Positions 13,428-26,868 of a stretch of DNA of 64,000 nucleotides are shown here, piece after piece. Position 1 is the first letter of the stretch, and each line of letters opens with the position of its first letter. The notes under the pieces are model-generated. The model saw nothing but the letters and a program-made list of their open reading frames with translations. It was not told where the DNA came from and did no database searches. This DNA comes from Artocarpus heterophyllus. Its lineage: Eukaryota > Streptophyta > Magnoliopsida > Rosales > Moraceae. Position numbers and translations under genes: made by a program. The stretch lies in contig CM046345.1 in NCBI GenBank assembly GCA_025403435.1, forward strand, positions 17,030,160 to 17,094,159, given 5' to 3'.

Positions 13428-15103
13428 TGTTAGACATGTATACCCTATAAAGTAAAAATATAATTTTTTTTGGAGACATTTTTATTAATAAAGAATTTAT
13501 TTATTGTTTATATACCAAATCTTGTCCTCTTCACGTTCATATTTGTTGAATGTATGTTAAGCAAACAAAAGTCTAAGACTATCAGTCTAAGACTTTAGAA
13601 TCAAGCACATGATGGACAGATTATACGAAAGACGTGATTCTAAAGGTGATGGTCTAAATCATAAGATCTGCAATTAAGGGAATAAAGTTGAGCATTTTAT
13701 TAATGTAAATATTGTTATGTTGTCCATATCTCTAACGGGAGATGGGTTGTCTTAGCCATCAGAGGTGGTCCGTGAATAGAAACATTGGTATATTGTAATA
13801 GGTGATAATGTATTGGATCGAGTCATAAAGTGTAATTGATTTGGGTTAATAATTTTGTCTCGGCATATAAATTCACTTTAGATAATCATATGTGTTGTAT
13901 CTTAATCCTGAGATGAATAGTGGGCCCGTTATCTTGACTTATGTCTTTTGATGTGCCAAAGAATGACATCCACATTTCATGTTGGTACGCATACTGGTAC
14001 GTTGGAGACATGACTCTTGGTAGCATAGACCTGTTATTCATAGATACAGAATCTATAGCTCCTCCTTAGGAGCTGATAATATCCTCATATATGCATTTTC
14101 CTGTAATTGGAAAACTCGAGTGCTCAACTATTTGGATACATAGGTGTAATTGGATGGTAAGTTTTGCGATGGTGAGATAATAGAACGTAAGATAAAAATA
14201 ATCAAGAAGGTAAGACAGAATTTATCCTTAAGCCGATTATGGATAATCCTATAGGAATACGATACATCATGATATGTCATAGATACTTAGCTATTCAGGC
14301 TTCATAATTTTATATAGTTAAAGAGTGCAGCTCTAAGCTTATAGTGGAGTAGCATTAGAGTTGATAATTATGAAACATATATCTAGGATATTGGGTTTCA
14401 TAATCATCAAGTGCTTAAACTATATAGATCTATCAGGTCCCCTTTGCTAGCTCATAATAAACCTTATAACGATACGACGTGCTTTTTCAATAAATTGCTG
14501 ACTTGTGTTAAATTATTAGATTGGATGAAATTAGATAGGATCAGATAATTCATGTCTATTTATTGATTGAATTATTGTGTAAATTAATTCAACATAAACT
14601 TGTTGAATTATCGGGAATATTTATTTTCCTAGAGATTATCTAGATATGGTTGTTTTATTTAGATAACTTCTCCATTGGGTTATTTGAATTAAAACTGAGG
14701 CTTTATCCAAAGAGTCTCAGGTGGGAAATAAAGATTCGCAGGGATCACTTATCATTAGTTTGGCAAGCTCGTCTTTAGGTTCAGCCTGTCGATGAACTAA
14801 GTTTAGCAGGCCAATCTGCTAGTTCGGCCTGTCGACTGAACAATTGGTTGGAAGGAGAGTCACTAAGGAAGAGCTATACGATATGCACCCACAAGTACTC
14901 CGATTGTGGATAGAGAATAATAAAGAAGACTAGTTACTTCAGGCTCTTCTAGAACGCCATTCTCTTTATAGACTCAGGAGTTCTTCGGCATATAAGGTTA
15001 GTAAGATCTGGTTAATTTATGCATATAGCGTGCTAAACTTGTGTTTTGGAAAATACTTTGATTAAAAATTTGTAAAATCTTGCTGCGCACTATTTTTCAA
15101 ACA
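13428..15103 (+). repeat. 5' LTR of the copia element
   Basis: 1676 bases, starting tgttagacatgta and ending tttttcaaaca. Compared with the 3' LTR it lacks 234 bases at about 14841. The missing piece corresponds to 33194-33427 and holds the TATA box ctataaataa (33294-33303), so this copy has probably lost its promoter. A cluster of GGCC-core palindromic motifs lies at 14763-14840. Confidence 0.88.
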
Positions 15104-16790
15104 ACTGGTATCAAAGCCAAGGTTTTTACATAAAATTACAAGTTTGTGACCATGCTATGTGAATAAATTATATGATCTTGATCTCTCCATGCTTGAATTT
15201 AATTTTTAGAGAGTTGGCACTCTAAGGTTTCTATATATTTATATACATTGTCATGAATTATATGGTGAATATTTATTAATTAATTATAGTTGATTAAATT
15301 ATTATTTAATTAATTGATGCTGGTTATGGTTCCTTATAGGTTTGAATGTGTATCTAAGTTTTTCATGTAATTAGATGGCGGTTTATCATTACTGTCTAGG
15401 AATTATTATTTAATTTTAAATTTATAAGAATTTTGTAATTAAATAATCATTTGGAAACAAGACAGATCTAGAAGATGGATAATAACTTTTCCAGGTATTT
15501 CTTGAGTTTTTAAATTTTTATGTTTTTGAATTGTTGAAAATAATATTGAAAAACTGTGTTAAAAACTATTTTCTAGAAAATTGTGATTTTTGCTTGGTTG
15601 TCTTAAACCCTCAAGTTTGGCAGGCCAATGGTCGCAGATCGACAGGCCATACCTAAGGCTCGGTAGGCCGTCTGCGGGACAAAAATCTGATAGCTCTAGT
15701 AGCAGGCCAAACTTTCTAGTTCAGTAGGCCGATCTGTAATGACTGGTAGGCCAATCTGAAAAGATCGGTAGGCTGATGGGTCATAACTAGTAGGCCGATC
15801 ACACAGATCGGTATGCCAGTAGAGAGCTATGAATTTTCAAAAAAGGTATGTTTTTCCATGCAGTTTTGATTTTATTTTTGGGACAATTCTGAGAAACATT
15901 AAATTTAGATATGGCCCAAAAGATGAATTATTTGATCTATATAGGATTGAAGGCTTGAAGATGTATGCCACATGAAGAAGCATACAACTTGAAGATTCAA
16001 GGATGACGAATCGATAAAATGTTTCGATTATTCTCTTGTAATCTTTGATTTCTTTTCTCTAAGATGGAACCCTAATATTACGATTATTTATAATTATTTT
16101 GCTTGTATCTTTGCATGATTGCTTTGCTTGTCTATATTATAATATGATTTGCCACGTATGTTGAAAACATGTCATATAGAATAGGGAGTGTCGCTCATTA
16201 AAAATTCTTCATGCATGTTTTTAAAATAAAACATTGATTTCAAAAGATTAAGTGGGAGAAATTTTTGAAGAGAGGACCTACAGCCTCCATCGTTGGTCCA
16301 TAGGTTGCACATGGTGGTTCGACCCCTAGGAAGGGACTTCATCATATACCAGGTTAGATCCCTGAGAGGATAAGGTATTTTAGCATGACTTATCATTGCA
16401 CGCCCCTAGGTGGTGATTATAAATCATGGATAGAATATTGAAATGATGGTTATACACTCATGTTGATTTTATTATTAACCTCCCCTAGAATTTCTATTAA
16501 TAAAATTAATGGCCAAAGAAACGATTATTAATATATGTTGGATCATACAGGTCCTACATGGCATATATTAATCAGGAGAGGATCCGTATCATTCCTAATT
16601 GAATTTAGCAAGTCTCGCCAAGGCGGCTCGTTGAATTCTGAGTTAGGAATTACTATTGTAAAGTTGTGAATTTTTCAAGATTTTGACATATAAACACATT
16701 GTATGTTTTATACATGATTGTGTTATCTTACTAAACTGTTATAGTATGTTTACTTATGTTTGGCATATGATTCTTTATTGTAGATTAAAA
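15104..16790 (+). other. Copia untranslated leader with palindromic repeat cluster
   Basis: A long non-coding stretch between primer site and gag. At 15618-15815 it holds roughly nine imperfect copies of a motif near TCGGTAGGCCGATC, spaced about 20-25 bases. The remainder is AT-rich with no ORF I would call. Confidence 0.6.
15106..15119 (+). other. Primer-binding site, copia element
   Basis: tggtatcaaagcc follows the LTR after two bases. It matches the initiator methionine tRNA 3' end (TGGTATCAGAGC) with one change, as is usual for plant copia elements. Confidence 0.85.
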
Positions 16791-19700
16791 ATGTCTAAAA
16801 ACGCTTTATCTTTGATACACGATAAAAACCAATTAATTGGTGAGAATTTTAATGATTGGAAACAGAACCTAAATATCGTCCTATCCTTTGAGAAGCTAAA
16901 AATTGTGCTAACCATATCGTGTCCTCCCAAACCTACTAGGGAATCCACTTATAAGGAAATCTAAGCATATGATCACTAGAAAGTTGCTAATGATCAGGCC
17001 TGTTGTTATGTTATGGCCAATATGAATAACATACTAAAAGCTGAACATGAAGATCATAAGACTGCGAAGCAGATCTTGGATAATCTTGAAGACATATTTG
17101 GAGGCCAAGCCCTGATAAAATGGCAAGGGGCACTTTGGAAACTCTTAAACTGCAAACAAAGACTAGCGATGTCTGTGAAGGAGCATATGATGTTGGTCAT
17201 AGGTTACCTCGCGGAGGCTCAAACCCATGGAGCTAACATAGATGCTAAAACATGGATGACTATGGTTTTTGAGACTTTATTTAAGGAGTTTATCCCATTT
17301 AGAGCTTTATTTAATTTGAGCAATAGACGAGATATGACCTTGATTGAGCTGATGAAGCAGTTATAAGAGTTTGAAAAACTGACCAGGGAAACTCCTGCTA
17401 GTGGAGAGGTTAACTTGGCTACTGCATCTAGTTCCAATCCTAATCTAAGGAATGGAAGGAAGCAAATGGCTGAGGATGAAAAGGTTGGGCACATAAAGAA
17501 GAATTGCAAGGACTTCCTTACTTGATGAGGTAGGTGTGATCTTCTAGTTATAGAAACTTGTTTAGTTGAAGAATTAAGTGACACATGGGTCATAGATTAT
17601 GGTGTAACTAATCATGTTTGTGTTTCTCTAGAGAGATTCTGGGAAAGGAGAAGTCTACTTCGCGAAGACTTCACGTTTCAAATGGGCAATGGGTCCTTGG
17701 TGTTGGCTGAAGCAATAGGAGATGTCCATCTTTATTTTGATAATTATATGAGTTTAGTTTTATGAGATTATTTTTATTTTCCTAAACTTAAAAGGAAATT
17801 GATATCTATAGCTTATTTATTTAAAGATTCTTACTCAGTTTCTTTTAATAATAGAGTAGTGATTCGTAAAAGCAAATCTTTTATCAGTGATGGATGATGC
17901 AAAACAATCTATATTTTATCAAACCTAAGATGAACTCACTGCTAAACATTGAGGTTAATGATAATAACTCTAAAAGACTTAAGACTTCTCAGTTTAATGA
18001 GATTTATCTTTGGCATTTGTGATTAGGTCATATTAGCCTAAATAGGATTCAAAGGTTGGTAAAGGATGGACCTTCAAGTCACTTAAAGGTGGAATCTATA
18101 CCACAATATGAATCTTGTTTGAAGGGCATAATGACCTAAAGATCATTCGGGCCTAAGGACAATAGGGCCGAAGGGGTTTTAGAACTTGTACATAGTGATG
18201 TTTACAGTCCTATGAACATCCGGGCACGAGAAGGGTATGAGTATTTCGTCACTTTTATTGATGATTACTCAAGGTATGGGTATGTGTACCTAATGTACCA
18301 TAAAAGCGAAACTTATGACAAGTTCATGGAGTTTCAGGCTGAAGTGGAAAACCAATTCGGTAAACCCATAAAGGCACTTCTATCCGATCGAGGTGGTGAA
18401 TAGCTTTCTGATGAGTTCTTGGAACACTTGTCAGAGAATGAGATTTTATCCTATTTGACTGCGCCAAGCACTCCGTAGTAGAATGGCGTGGCTGAGAGAA
18501 GGAATAGGACTTTGTTGGACATGGTTAGGTCCATGATGAGTAATTCATCATTGTCTTTATCTTTTTGGGGATATGTACTACTAATCGCATATTATCTTTT
18601 GAACAATGTACCTTCAAAAACAGTTCCTAAAACTCCTCACGAGTTGTGGACGGGCAGGAAGACATCCTTAAACTATATTCGCAAATGGGGATATCTAGCT
18701 CATGTCTTGTTTAGGGATACGAATAAGTTGGAAGCACATTTGAAAGTTTGTATGTTTATAGGGTATCCAAAAGGGATAGAGGGGGTTATTTCGATAACCC
18801 AAAGGAAAATAACATCGTGGTTTCAACAAATGCAACCTTTCGTGAGGAAAGTTACATGGATGACTTTAAGCCTTGAAGCAAAGTGGTGCTTAACGAGTTG
18901 GCGAGTGATTCGATCCCTCCCAAGGTTCTAAATGAAACCGTTCCCATCAGTATAGAAAAACCAATAGAACCTAAACAAGAACCTAAGGGGCTTTGGCCTA
19001 GTGGGAGGATCGGGCATTAACCCGAGAGGTATATGTTCAATAGCAAGGCCTTTTTGGCTGAACCGATTGAACATGACAGGGATCCTTACACTTACAAAAA
19101 GGCTATAGAGGATGTTGATTCAAAACTCTAGACAGAGGCCATGGACACTAAGATAAAGTCTATAGAGACTAATCGGGTCTAGGAACTTGCAGATCTTCCC
19201 GAAAGGGTAAAACCCATGGGGTGTAAGTGGATCTATAAGAGAAAGAGAGGAGTGAATGGAAAAGTCAAAACCTATAAAGCTAGACTTGTACATAAGGGAT
19301 ACACACCAAAGGAAGGAATCGATTACGAGGAAACCTTTTCTTAAGTCTATCTGCATTCTCTTGTCCATGGCTGCTGCTCTTGACTACGAGATTTGACAGA
19401 TGGATGTCAAGACGACCTTTTTAAACGATTATCTTGATGAGTCCATATATATAGAACAGCCAGACGGGTTCAAGGCTAAGGGTCAGGAGGGTAAGGTTTG
19501 TAAGCTGCTAAAGTCAATTTATAGACCTAAGCAGGCTTCCCATTCCTGGAATATAAGATTTGATCAGGTGATCAAGATTCATAGGTTCGAACAAAATGTT
19601 GACGAATCATTTGTTTATCAGCACATTAAGGATGCGAAGGTTTTTTTTTTTGCTGTTCTATGTAGATGACATATAACTTATTGGCAACGACGTTGGGGCG

Positions 19701-20643
19701 TTGTCATTGGTCAAACTATAGTTGACTAAGCAGTTTGACATGAAAGACTTGGGTGAAGCTAATTATGTTCTTGGTATCTAGATCTTTCAGGATAGGAAGA
19801 ACAGAATGATGGCTTTGTCTCAAGCAAGCTACATAGATAAAATTCTCAAAAGGTTTGCAATGCAGGATTCCAAGAAAGGTGGGCAACCATCTAGGCCTGA
19901 AATTATTCTTTCTAAGAAAGACTCACCAAAGTCTGGTGGGAAAGAGAATGCATGAAGAAGGTGCCTTATGCTTCGACAATGGGTAGTCTCATGTATGCCA
20001 TGCTTTGCTCATGACTAGATATTAGTTATGCGGTTGAGATACTAAATTGATTTCAAGCAGATCTGGGACCAAACCACTAAGTTGCAGTCAAGCATATTTT
20101 CAAGTACTTGAGAAGGACTTGAGGGTATATGCTTTTATATTTGAGTAAGGATTTAACACTTCTAGGATATACTGATTCGAATTTCTAATCCTATCCAGAT
20201 TCCAGGAGATTGACTTCAGGTTTTGTGTTTACTTTGGGCAATGGTGCCATTGTTTGGAGAAAAGTTAAGCAAGATTGTACTTCAGATTCAACGATGGAGG
20301 CCAAGTATGTGACAACTAATGATGCTTCGAAAGAAGCAGTGTGGCTCCGTAAATTCCTTGAAGATCTTGAGGTAGTTCTTAGCGTGGATAAGATAATATC
20401 GTTGTATTGTGATAACACTACAACGATAGCTAATGCCAAGTAACCTAGATTTCAAAAGAAGAGTAAGAATATTGATCAAAAGTATCATGTGATAAAGGAC
20501 TTCGTAGAGGACGAGCATGTTGCGGTATGAAAAATCGCGTCGGAGGATGATTTAGCTGGCCCATTCACGAATACACTAACTGCAAGAATCTTTGAGAGGC
20601 ATGTGGAAGCTATGAGGATGCGAGATATGTCATATTTACTCAC
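16791..20643 (+). pseudogene. Copia gag-pol polyprotein, degenerate
   Basis: The frame opens at ATG 16791 with a copia gag start (LSLIHDKNQLIGENFNDWK), continues at 17013-17366, and a zinc-knuckle remnant lies near 17485. Integrase spans about 18130-18930, with HSDV, SDRGGE and NGVAERRNRTLLD motifs. Reverse transcriptase runs from about 19085 to 19760, with MDVKTTFLN and a YVDD box reached only after a frameshift at the T run near 19640. RNase H ends at about 20640. Many stops interrupt it. Several are clear substitutions of conserved Gln or Trp codons: two adjacent TAG at 18476-18481 within the usual TPQQNG, and TAG at 19129. An intact protein cannot be made. The order gag-IN-RT-RH is diagnostic of Ty1/copia. 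Confidence 0.93.
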
Positions 20644-20661
20644 TTAGAGTAAGTGAAAGAT

Positions 20662-21469
20662 TGTTAGACATGTATGCCCTAAGGAGTAAAAATGTAATAT
20701 GTTTTTGGGGACATTTTTATCAATAAAGAATTTATTTATAGTTTATATATCAAATCTTGTCCTCTTTACATTCATATTTGTTGAATGTATGTTAAGCAAA
20801 CAAAAGTCTGAGACTGTCGGTCTAAACCTTTAGAATCAGGCATATGATGGACAGATTATGCAGAAAACATGATTCTAAAGATGACGGTCTAAATCATAAG
20901 ATTCACAATCGAGGGAATAAAGTTGGGCGATTTATTCATGCAAAGATTGTTATGTTGTCTATATCCCTAACGGAATATGGTTTGTCTTGGTCATCGAGGT
21001 GGACTCTGCGAATACAAACATTAGTACATTGTCATAGATGACGATGTATTGGATCGGGACATAAAGTATAATTGGTTTGTCTCAGTAAATCAATTCACTT
21101 TAGACAATCATATGTGTTGTATCTTATTGTTGAGATGAATAATGGGTCTGTTATCTTGACTTATGTCTTTTAATGTGCCAAAGAGTGATATCCACATTTT
21201 GTATTGGTGTGCATGCTGCTACGTTGGAGACATAATGACTCTTGATAGCTTAGACCTATTATTCATAGATACGAAATCCATAACTCCTTTTTAAGAGTCG
21301 ATGATATCATCTTATATGTATTATCCTGTAATTGGAAAACTAAAGCGCTCAACCATTTGGATATATAGGTGTAATCGAATGGTATACTATCTTTGGATGG
21401 TAAGTTTTTTGATGGTGACATAATGGAACGTAAGATAAAAATAATTGGGAAGATAAGATAGAATTTATC
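20662..21469 (+). repeat. 3' LTR of the copia element, left part
   Basis: Begins tgttagacatgtatgcc right after a purine-rich stretch (agtaagtgaaagat). It matches the 5' LTR up to gaatttatc, where a gypsy-type solo LTR has been inserted. The LTR resumes at 32626. Confidence 0.9.
21465..21469. repeat. Target site duplication TTATC, left
   Basis: TTATC precedes the solo LTR; the second copy is 32626-32630. The uninterrupted 5' LTR of the host copia element reads aatttatccttaagcc at this place, with a single copy. Confidence 0.88.
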
Positions 21470-23555
21470 TGTAACGCCCCGAAATTTATTTAATGTTATT
21501 ATAATGTAAAATGAAGAATTAGTGTGCCATAATTAAGGTTTCAACGTTAATTTGATCAATTGGTTAAATTTTGAATTTTAGGTTGTTTTGTTAATTTAAT
21601 GAATTCTAATGATTCCTTATTATTTTAAAATGTTATTTTGAGTTTTTAAAATCCAACAACTTGTAAAATGTTAAAAATATTCCGTTTTACAAACCGTGGG
21701 CAGCACATGATTTTCGCACAGTAAAACCGCCCACCCTTTCTCTCTATTTATTCTCCCTCCTCTTCCTCTCTCTTCGCTCTCAGCTCTCACTCTCTCTCTC
21801 CTCCTCTTTCACCCATGAGTCTCCCTTACTCTCTTCCTCTGGGTTTCTCTCTTCTCTCTCAATTTTTCATCAAAATTTTTGAAACAAAATTTGAGTCCAA
21901 GCTTCGGGTTAGCAAATAGGAAGCTCGAGGACATGATTTGACAACCAAGAATGCGGATTGAAGCTTCGATTCGAGGTTAGTTTTGAAATTTCTAAACTTT
22001 TTCAAAATTTTCAATTTTTGTGCATTTTTGAAATCTAAGCTTGTTTGAGCTTAGAAAACCCTTGATTTAAGTTAAAGGAACTTAGAACACCTAGAATCTA
22101 AGCTTGGTTTGAAGAAAAAAACAGATTAGATTCAAGATTTTTCATTTTTCCTCATTTTCTCCCATTTTTGGATTTTTGGGATTTTTGTGTTTAAATCTTG
22201 TTTGAATGAGTTCAAAAGTGTTCTATTATGTTTTTCTATCATCTATGAATGTTTTCCATGCCTGAGATTTGAGAAAAACAGGTTAAAATCAAGATTTGGA
22301 TTTTGGGAGAACCAAAACTCGTGGCTAGGATTTCTAGGTTTTTTCAGTTCGACAGGCCGAATTACGTGTTCGGTAGGCCGGATTCAAAGGATTGACAGGC
22401 CGGACTCATCCATTCGACAGGCCGAACCTGGAAAATGTCCGGCCGACTAGACCTGATTTTCGGCAGGCTGAACTGCACAATTCGGCCGGCCGAAGCAGGG
22501 CGTCCGGCAGGTCAGCAGAGGATGGAAAAATTTTGTGATTTTTCACTTGTTTTCACTGTTTTGAACCCCGATTGAAATTCCAACCTTGTAAAATGATTTT
22601 AAAGATACAAATGGCACACTAGGACATCATGAAATGGTTTAGTAATATAGAATGTCTCAAACTAGATATTGATCGACTTAGTGTGTATATAGGATCGTTC
22701 GTGGTTCCACGGAGCTAACGTATAGCGGACCAGGATTATGATGTGGGGCACCAGCACGAGTATCGAGGTAGGACTTATACCCTATCTTTGGTAACCCAGT
22801 TTCAAAATGATTTGGCCTTGAAAAGGGTTTCTATAAAAATGTTTTCAATGGTTGATTGAAAATGAAATTTATCGGTTGTATTTTTGTAAACCATGAACTG
22901 AGATGAACTTGATAATGAACTTCATAATGAATGATAATGAAAACATCTGATAAACAGTCTTGAATAATGTTAGAAATAAATGTAACGGCATGATGCCATA
23001 TCAGAGATCGGGTCGTGTAGCGATCGACCTTGGGGGCAGGTCCCGAAACCCAACTAGGCCACTACGGTAGTGATATCCTTATGGTTTGTCTAGAAAAAGA
23101 AAAAATGTATTTCTGGTCGACCGAATAAACTGTTTTGGGTAAGAACGGATTTATTAAAATTTATTTATTCAAGGTTTCTTTTAAATAATTCCCTGAATAA
23201 TGAGATTTTTCTTTAAATTAAATGATTTAATAAAATATAGTCCTACTGAGCATTTTGCTCACATTTTCTTTGTTTTCCTAAATTTTCCCCTCTAGGTGGA
23301 TTCCCATTTAGGTATAGAGAGGACTCAATGGACATGATTCAGGAGCAGTAGGAGGACTAGTGGATTGTTTGTATCAATTGAACAAGGCATGTAATGTTTT
23401 TAACTTTCTTTGTGCTTGGACTGTAGTTGTATTATTATATTGTCAGTACTATGTGTATGCACAAGTTGTGAGTTAGTGGGACCTATACTCGCGGTTCTTT
23501 ATTATTTTATTATTCGTTTAATGTTTATGAAATCTTTTACAAAATGTTGTTTTAA

Positions 23556-23560
23556 GACTT
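23556..23560. repeat. Target site duplication GACTT, left
   Basis: GACTT precedes the LTR start tgtaacgcccc; the second copy is at 32510-32514. Confidence 0.92.
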
Positions 23561-25914
23561 TGTAACGCCCCTATATGGGGGTTAACAGTTTTTAATGAGA
23601 TAAAATAAAAATAAATAATAAAAGTAAAACCTTAAAAATAAAATTTGCCCGGGACTTAAATGAAAACTCTCAACTCAAAAATAAAAATATAAACGACAAA
23701 TAAACCACAGTTTTAATGTAGCACCTTAAATTTAATAATATAAACTGTTGTCATCATCATTTTAACCCTCAACACATTGTAATACAGTCACAGAAAGTAA
23801 CAATTGATGCTTACATTATCATGAAGAACATTCTCAACAATTGAAGCAGTCCTAATGTAATATAGCTACATCACTTCCTCAACTATATTTCTCGTAGCCA
23901 CCTCACACTTAGTGAGTCCTGAAAAGATATAAACATAAGGGAATGAGCGACACTATGCTCAGTAGAGAAAGCCATTACTCACCTCTATCATTACCACATT
24001 AAAATCTGCATGGTTAGTAAGTCACATCATATTTCAGATTATGAGGTTTATTATGATCACATCTTATGGATACCGTAGTTAATCATTACCAAGTGTCATA
24101 ATTACACATTTATACAAATATTACCAATCATCATTGTTCCTAGGTATCCATGTTAAATTGAGTATCACTCAACTCATCGAAACCCAAATGGGCGCACTTG
24201 ATCACCCTATAAACATTCCAAGGGTGTTCCGGTGAGGGGACATCAAGCCCCGAGTCCTCACCAAATCGATTCCTGTACAGTGTGTTCTGGGACTTTCAAC
24301 CCAAGGAAGCGTCATCGCCTTCCCCCTACTTTACCTTTTAGGGTATTCATGCCCAAGGACGTAACCGTCGCCCTTTTCATGTCTCACAATTTCTCTATAT
24401 TAAATCATTATTAATAGAGTTAATTTTCCTAACCATGCTTCTCAATTTATAACATGTGTCAATTCATTATGTTCCTCGCCGTACAATACAAGACGAGTCC
24501 ATGTCATAGTTTCATATGTGATACACATATAATATCAGTTCAACATAGATATATATATATATTGCGGCAAAACAATCAATTTTAATTCTATAAAAACCTC
24601 ACAAAAGATGAGTAATAGAATCCCTACCTTTCAAGCTTATCAACAATCTTTTAATCCTGGAATCAGTTAACGTTAGCTCCATACTCCCTTGATCCTAAGG
24701 CGTGCATAAGGACAATTAAAACTAAAGCACAACATACAACTACATTCATAAATAAATCATGTGTAAACCTATCTTACTAGTATGCCATTAAAGCTTTTAT
24801 ATAAATCTCTTTTGAATACCACAGTAAACAATTTTTGTCTTAACACAATATAAAATGTGAACAAGTAATCTATATGTTTTAGTCCCTAATAAGATTCATC
24901 AATCACTTAGGATAATATTGGAAAGGTTGCAAGCATTAAAGAATTAGGTGGTGAGCAAAGATGGGTTCTTGGTTCAGGTTAGCAGCTGGTATACCATAAC
25001 AAATTGGCAGATTTACTAGTTTCCAATACAAAAATTGAATAATTCTTAGAAAATAAAATACAACTCCGATTTAGGTTTATGATAGCTCGTTAGAAAGCCT
25101 AGGATGCTACTTTTCAAATATGCAAACCAATTCATAAAATTCATTTTAATTTAATCTTAGAATTTCAAGAAATAACCACTGCCCATAGAGGTATTACAAA
25201 GTTTAACAATATAAATTTTCTGTCTAGGGCATATACACTTAGACTTCATACATATTCTCCAAAATAGCAACAAACATATACTTAGGTTTAAGAACGCAAA
25301 TTTGAATAATCCTTTAGTATAAAAGAAAATTTATAAATGAAAGACTAAATTTGTTCATAAGATTCTAACCTCGGATTATGGTTAGTTGGAAGCTTGAAAT
25401 GGCTTCAAAACAGGTTCCTTTAGTTCGGTATGACTGAAATTCTTGCTCAAATGGAGGTGATCGTGGCTGATTTTTATGGCTGCCTTGAAGAAGTTCTCTA
25501 AGTATTTTGCTTCAGCAAAGAAATAAGAAGAAGAGTGTGGGAACCGTGGAAGAGAAAGGAAGAAAAGATGAAGTCTTTGAAGAGAAGTGATAGAAACAAT
25601 TATAGAGGAGACATGTTGAAGCATGTCACGGAGGAAATAAAGAAAATGAGGGTCAAGAGTAGTTGGAAAATATATCCTTATGTCTCATCTAAAGACTTTA
25701 ACACACATAATGCCAATATGACATTTTTGAGATTTATTAGAAGTTCTAAGGCTTTTTAGTAATCATACTAAATAAATATAGGAGAATTTTAGAAAACTTA
25801 AAAATAGATAAAAATAAATATTATAAAATAAATTTAAATGAAGCAATTTTTTTTTATACATTAAAAATTAATTTAATTACCTCAATACCCGTTAGGAGAA
25901 TAACGGGTGTCACA
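23561..25914 (-). repeat. 3' LTR of the LOG-carrying element (element strand minus)
   Basis: On the plus strand it runs from tgtaacgcccctatat to gggtgtcaca. It is nearly identical to 30155-32509: differences seen are t/c near 23857, c/a near 25062 and a missing base near 24928. The small ORFs here (24232-24414, 25382-25624, 25535-25759) recur identically in the other LTR and show no family match. I treat them as LTR sequence, not genes. Confidence 0.92.
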
Positions 25915-25952
25915 GCTCTACCCCCCTTAAAGAAATTTCGTCCTCGAAATTT
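25915..25952 (-). other. Polypurine tract and Tekay-type 3' signature
   Basis: On the minus strand the sequence reads AAATTTCGAGGACGAAATTT, then CTTTAAGGGGGGTAGAG, then the LTR. The purine run primes plus-strand DNA synthesis. The palindromic AAATTTCGAGGACGAAATTT block followed by AAGGGGGG is a known hallmark of the 3' end of Tekay/Del chromoviruses, which ties this element to that lineage. Confidence 0.85.
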
Positions 25953-26868
25953 CAATTCTAGCAATACTAGTAAAAATTATGATTCCACTATGATTCCAAT
26001 TCTGAGTCTAAACCGTTAATGTTGTTTGTCCTCCAAATTTAAGTTATCGTATCTCCACTCATTTACTTGCATAATAAATCTTACTCCTAAATCCCTCAAT
26101 GAGAGTATTTCTGACAAGTTTCAACTTATAACACCGTATAATAGTCTAAGAATCTGATCAGGCATACATATTGACCATATCATGATTCCAGTCCTTCATT
26201 GTCCATGGACTGTGATTTACAATCACATTTAAGGAGATTGCCAGAGAAATTTTATATACTTCATCTTTAGGTTCCTTTTCCTTTTTGAGTAAAGAAAAGT
26301 CAAATATATTTGATTTCATACCTCAACTAATAAACTAGAACATAATCATAAAACATATATCACAAACACTTTTATTCAAAACTATACATTAAACTTACTC
26401 ATAGAGATATTAAACGGAATCTCTGGTTGCAAACATACCCGACATATTTTTCATTAAACAGCTATCCTCATGACACAAACATTCAATCCAAATAATATAC
26501 TCATATTTCATATGGAATATCCCCATAACTGACTCTGGTACTTCCACATAATATTAACAGAATATTACACATTACAAACATAATACGGATACGTTTCGAG
26601 AGTACAAGGCACTCCGTATACCAGCTATCCATATCATGCATGCTTAGAGGATACAAAAACATCGATAAACAAAAGATCGGACCTTAAGAAGGATGCGTTT
26701 CGAGAGCATCAAGTACTCCGTATCCAGCCATCCCGGCATTAGGCTCAATGAATCTAAAAGATTGAACAACGACGTACCACAAGAAACACAGAATACAAGG
26801 CAAACGGTTATTCGTAACACACGAAATACGGACACACATGCCTACATGCCAAAGATAAAACAAAAAGA
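25953..26868 (-). other. Non-coding 3' part of the LOG-carrying element
   Basis: Lies between the LOG stop codon and the Tekay-type 3' signature. It holds a short direct repeat near 26598 and 26695 (gtttcgagag, cactccgtat / tactccgtat). No family-supported ORF. Confidence 0.5.

Noticed and set aside
22187..22450. 87-codon ORF across the GGCC-core array in the solo LTR
   Set aside because: The open frame comes from the short repeat itself; there is no family match.
24232..24414. 60-codon ORF seen identically again at 30826-31008
   Set aside because: The identity is due to the two LTRs of the same element. There is no family motif and it lies on the strand opposite to the element transcript.
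25382..25759. Overlapping ORFs on both strands in the LTR, repeated at 31977-32354
   Set aside because: Same reason: duplicated LTR sequence with no conserved domain.
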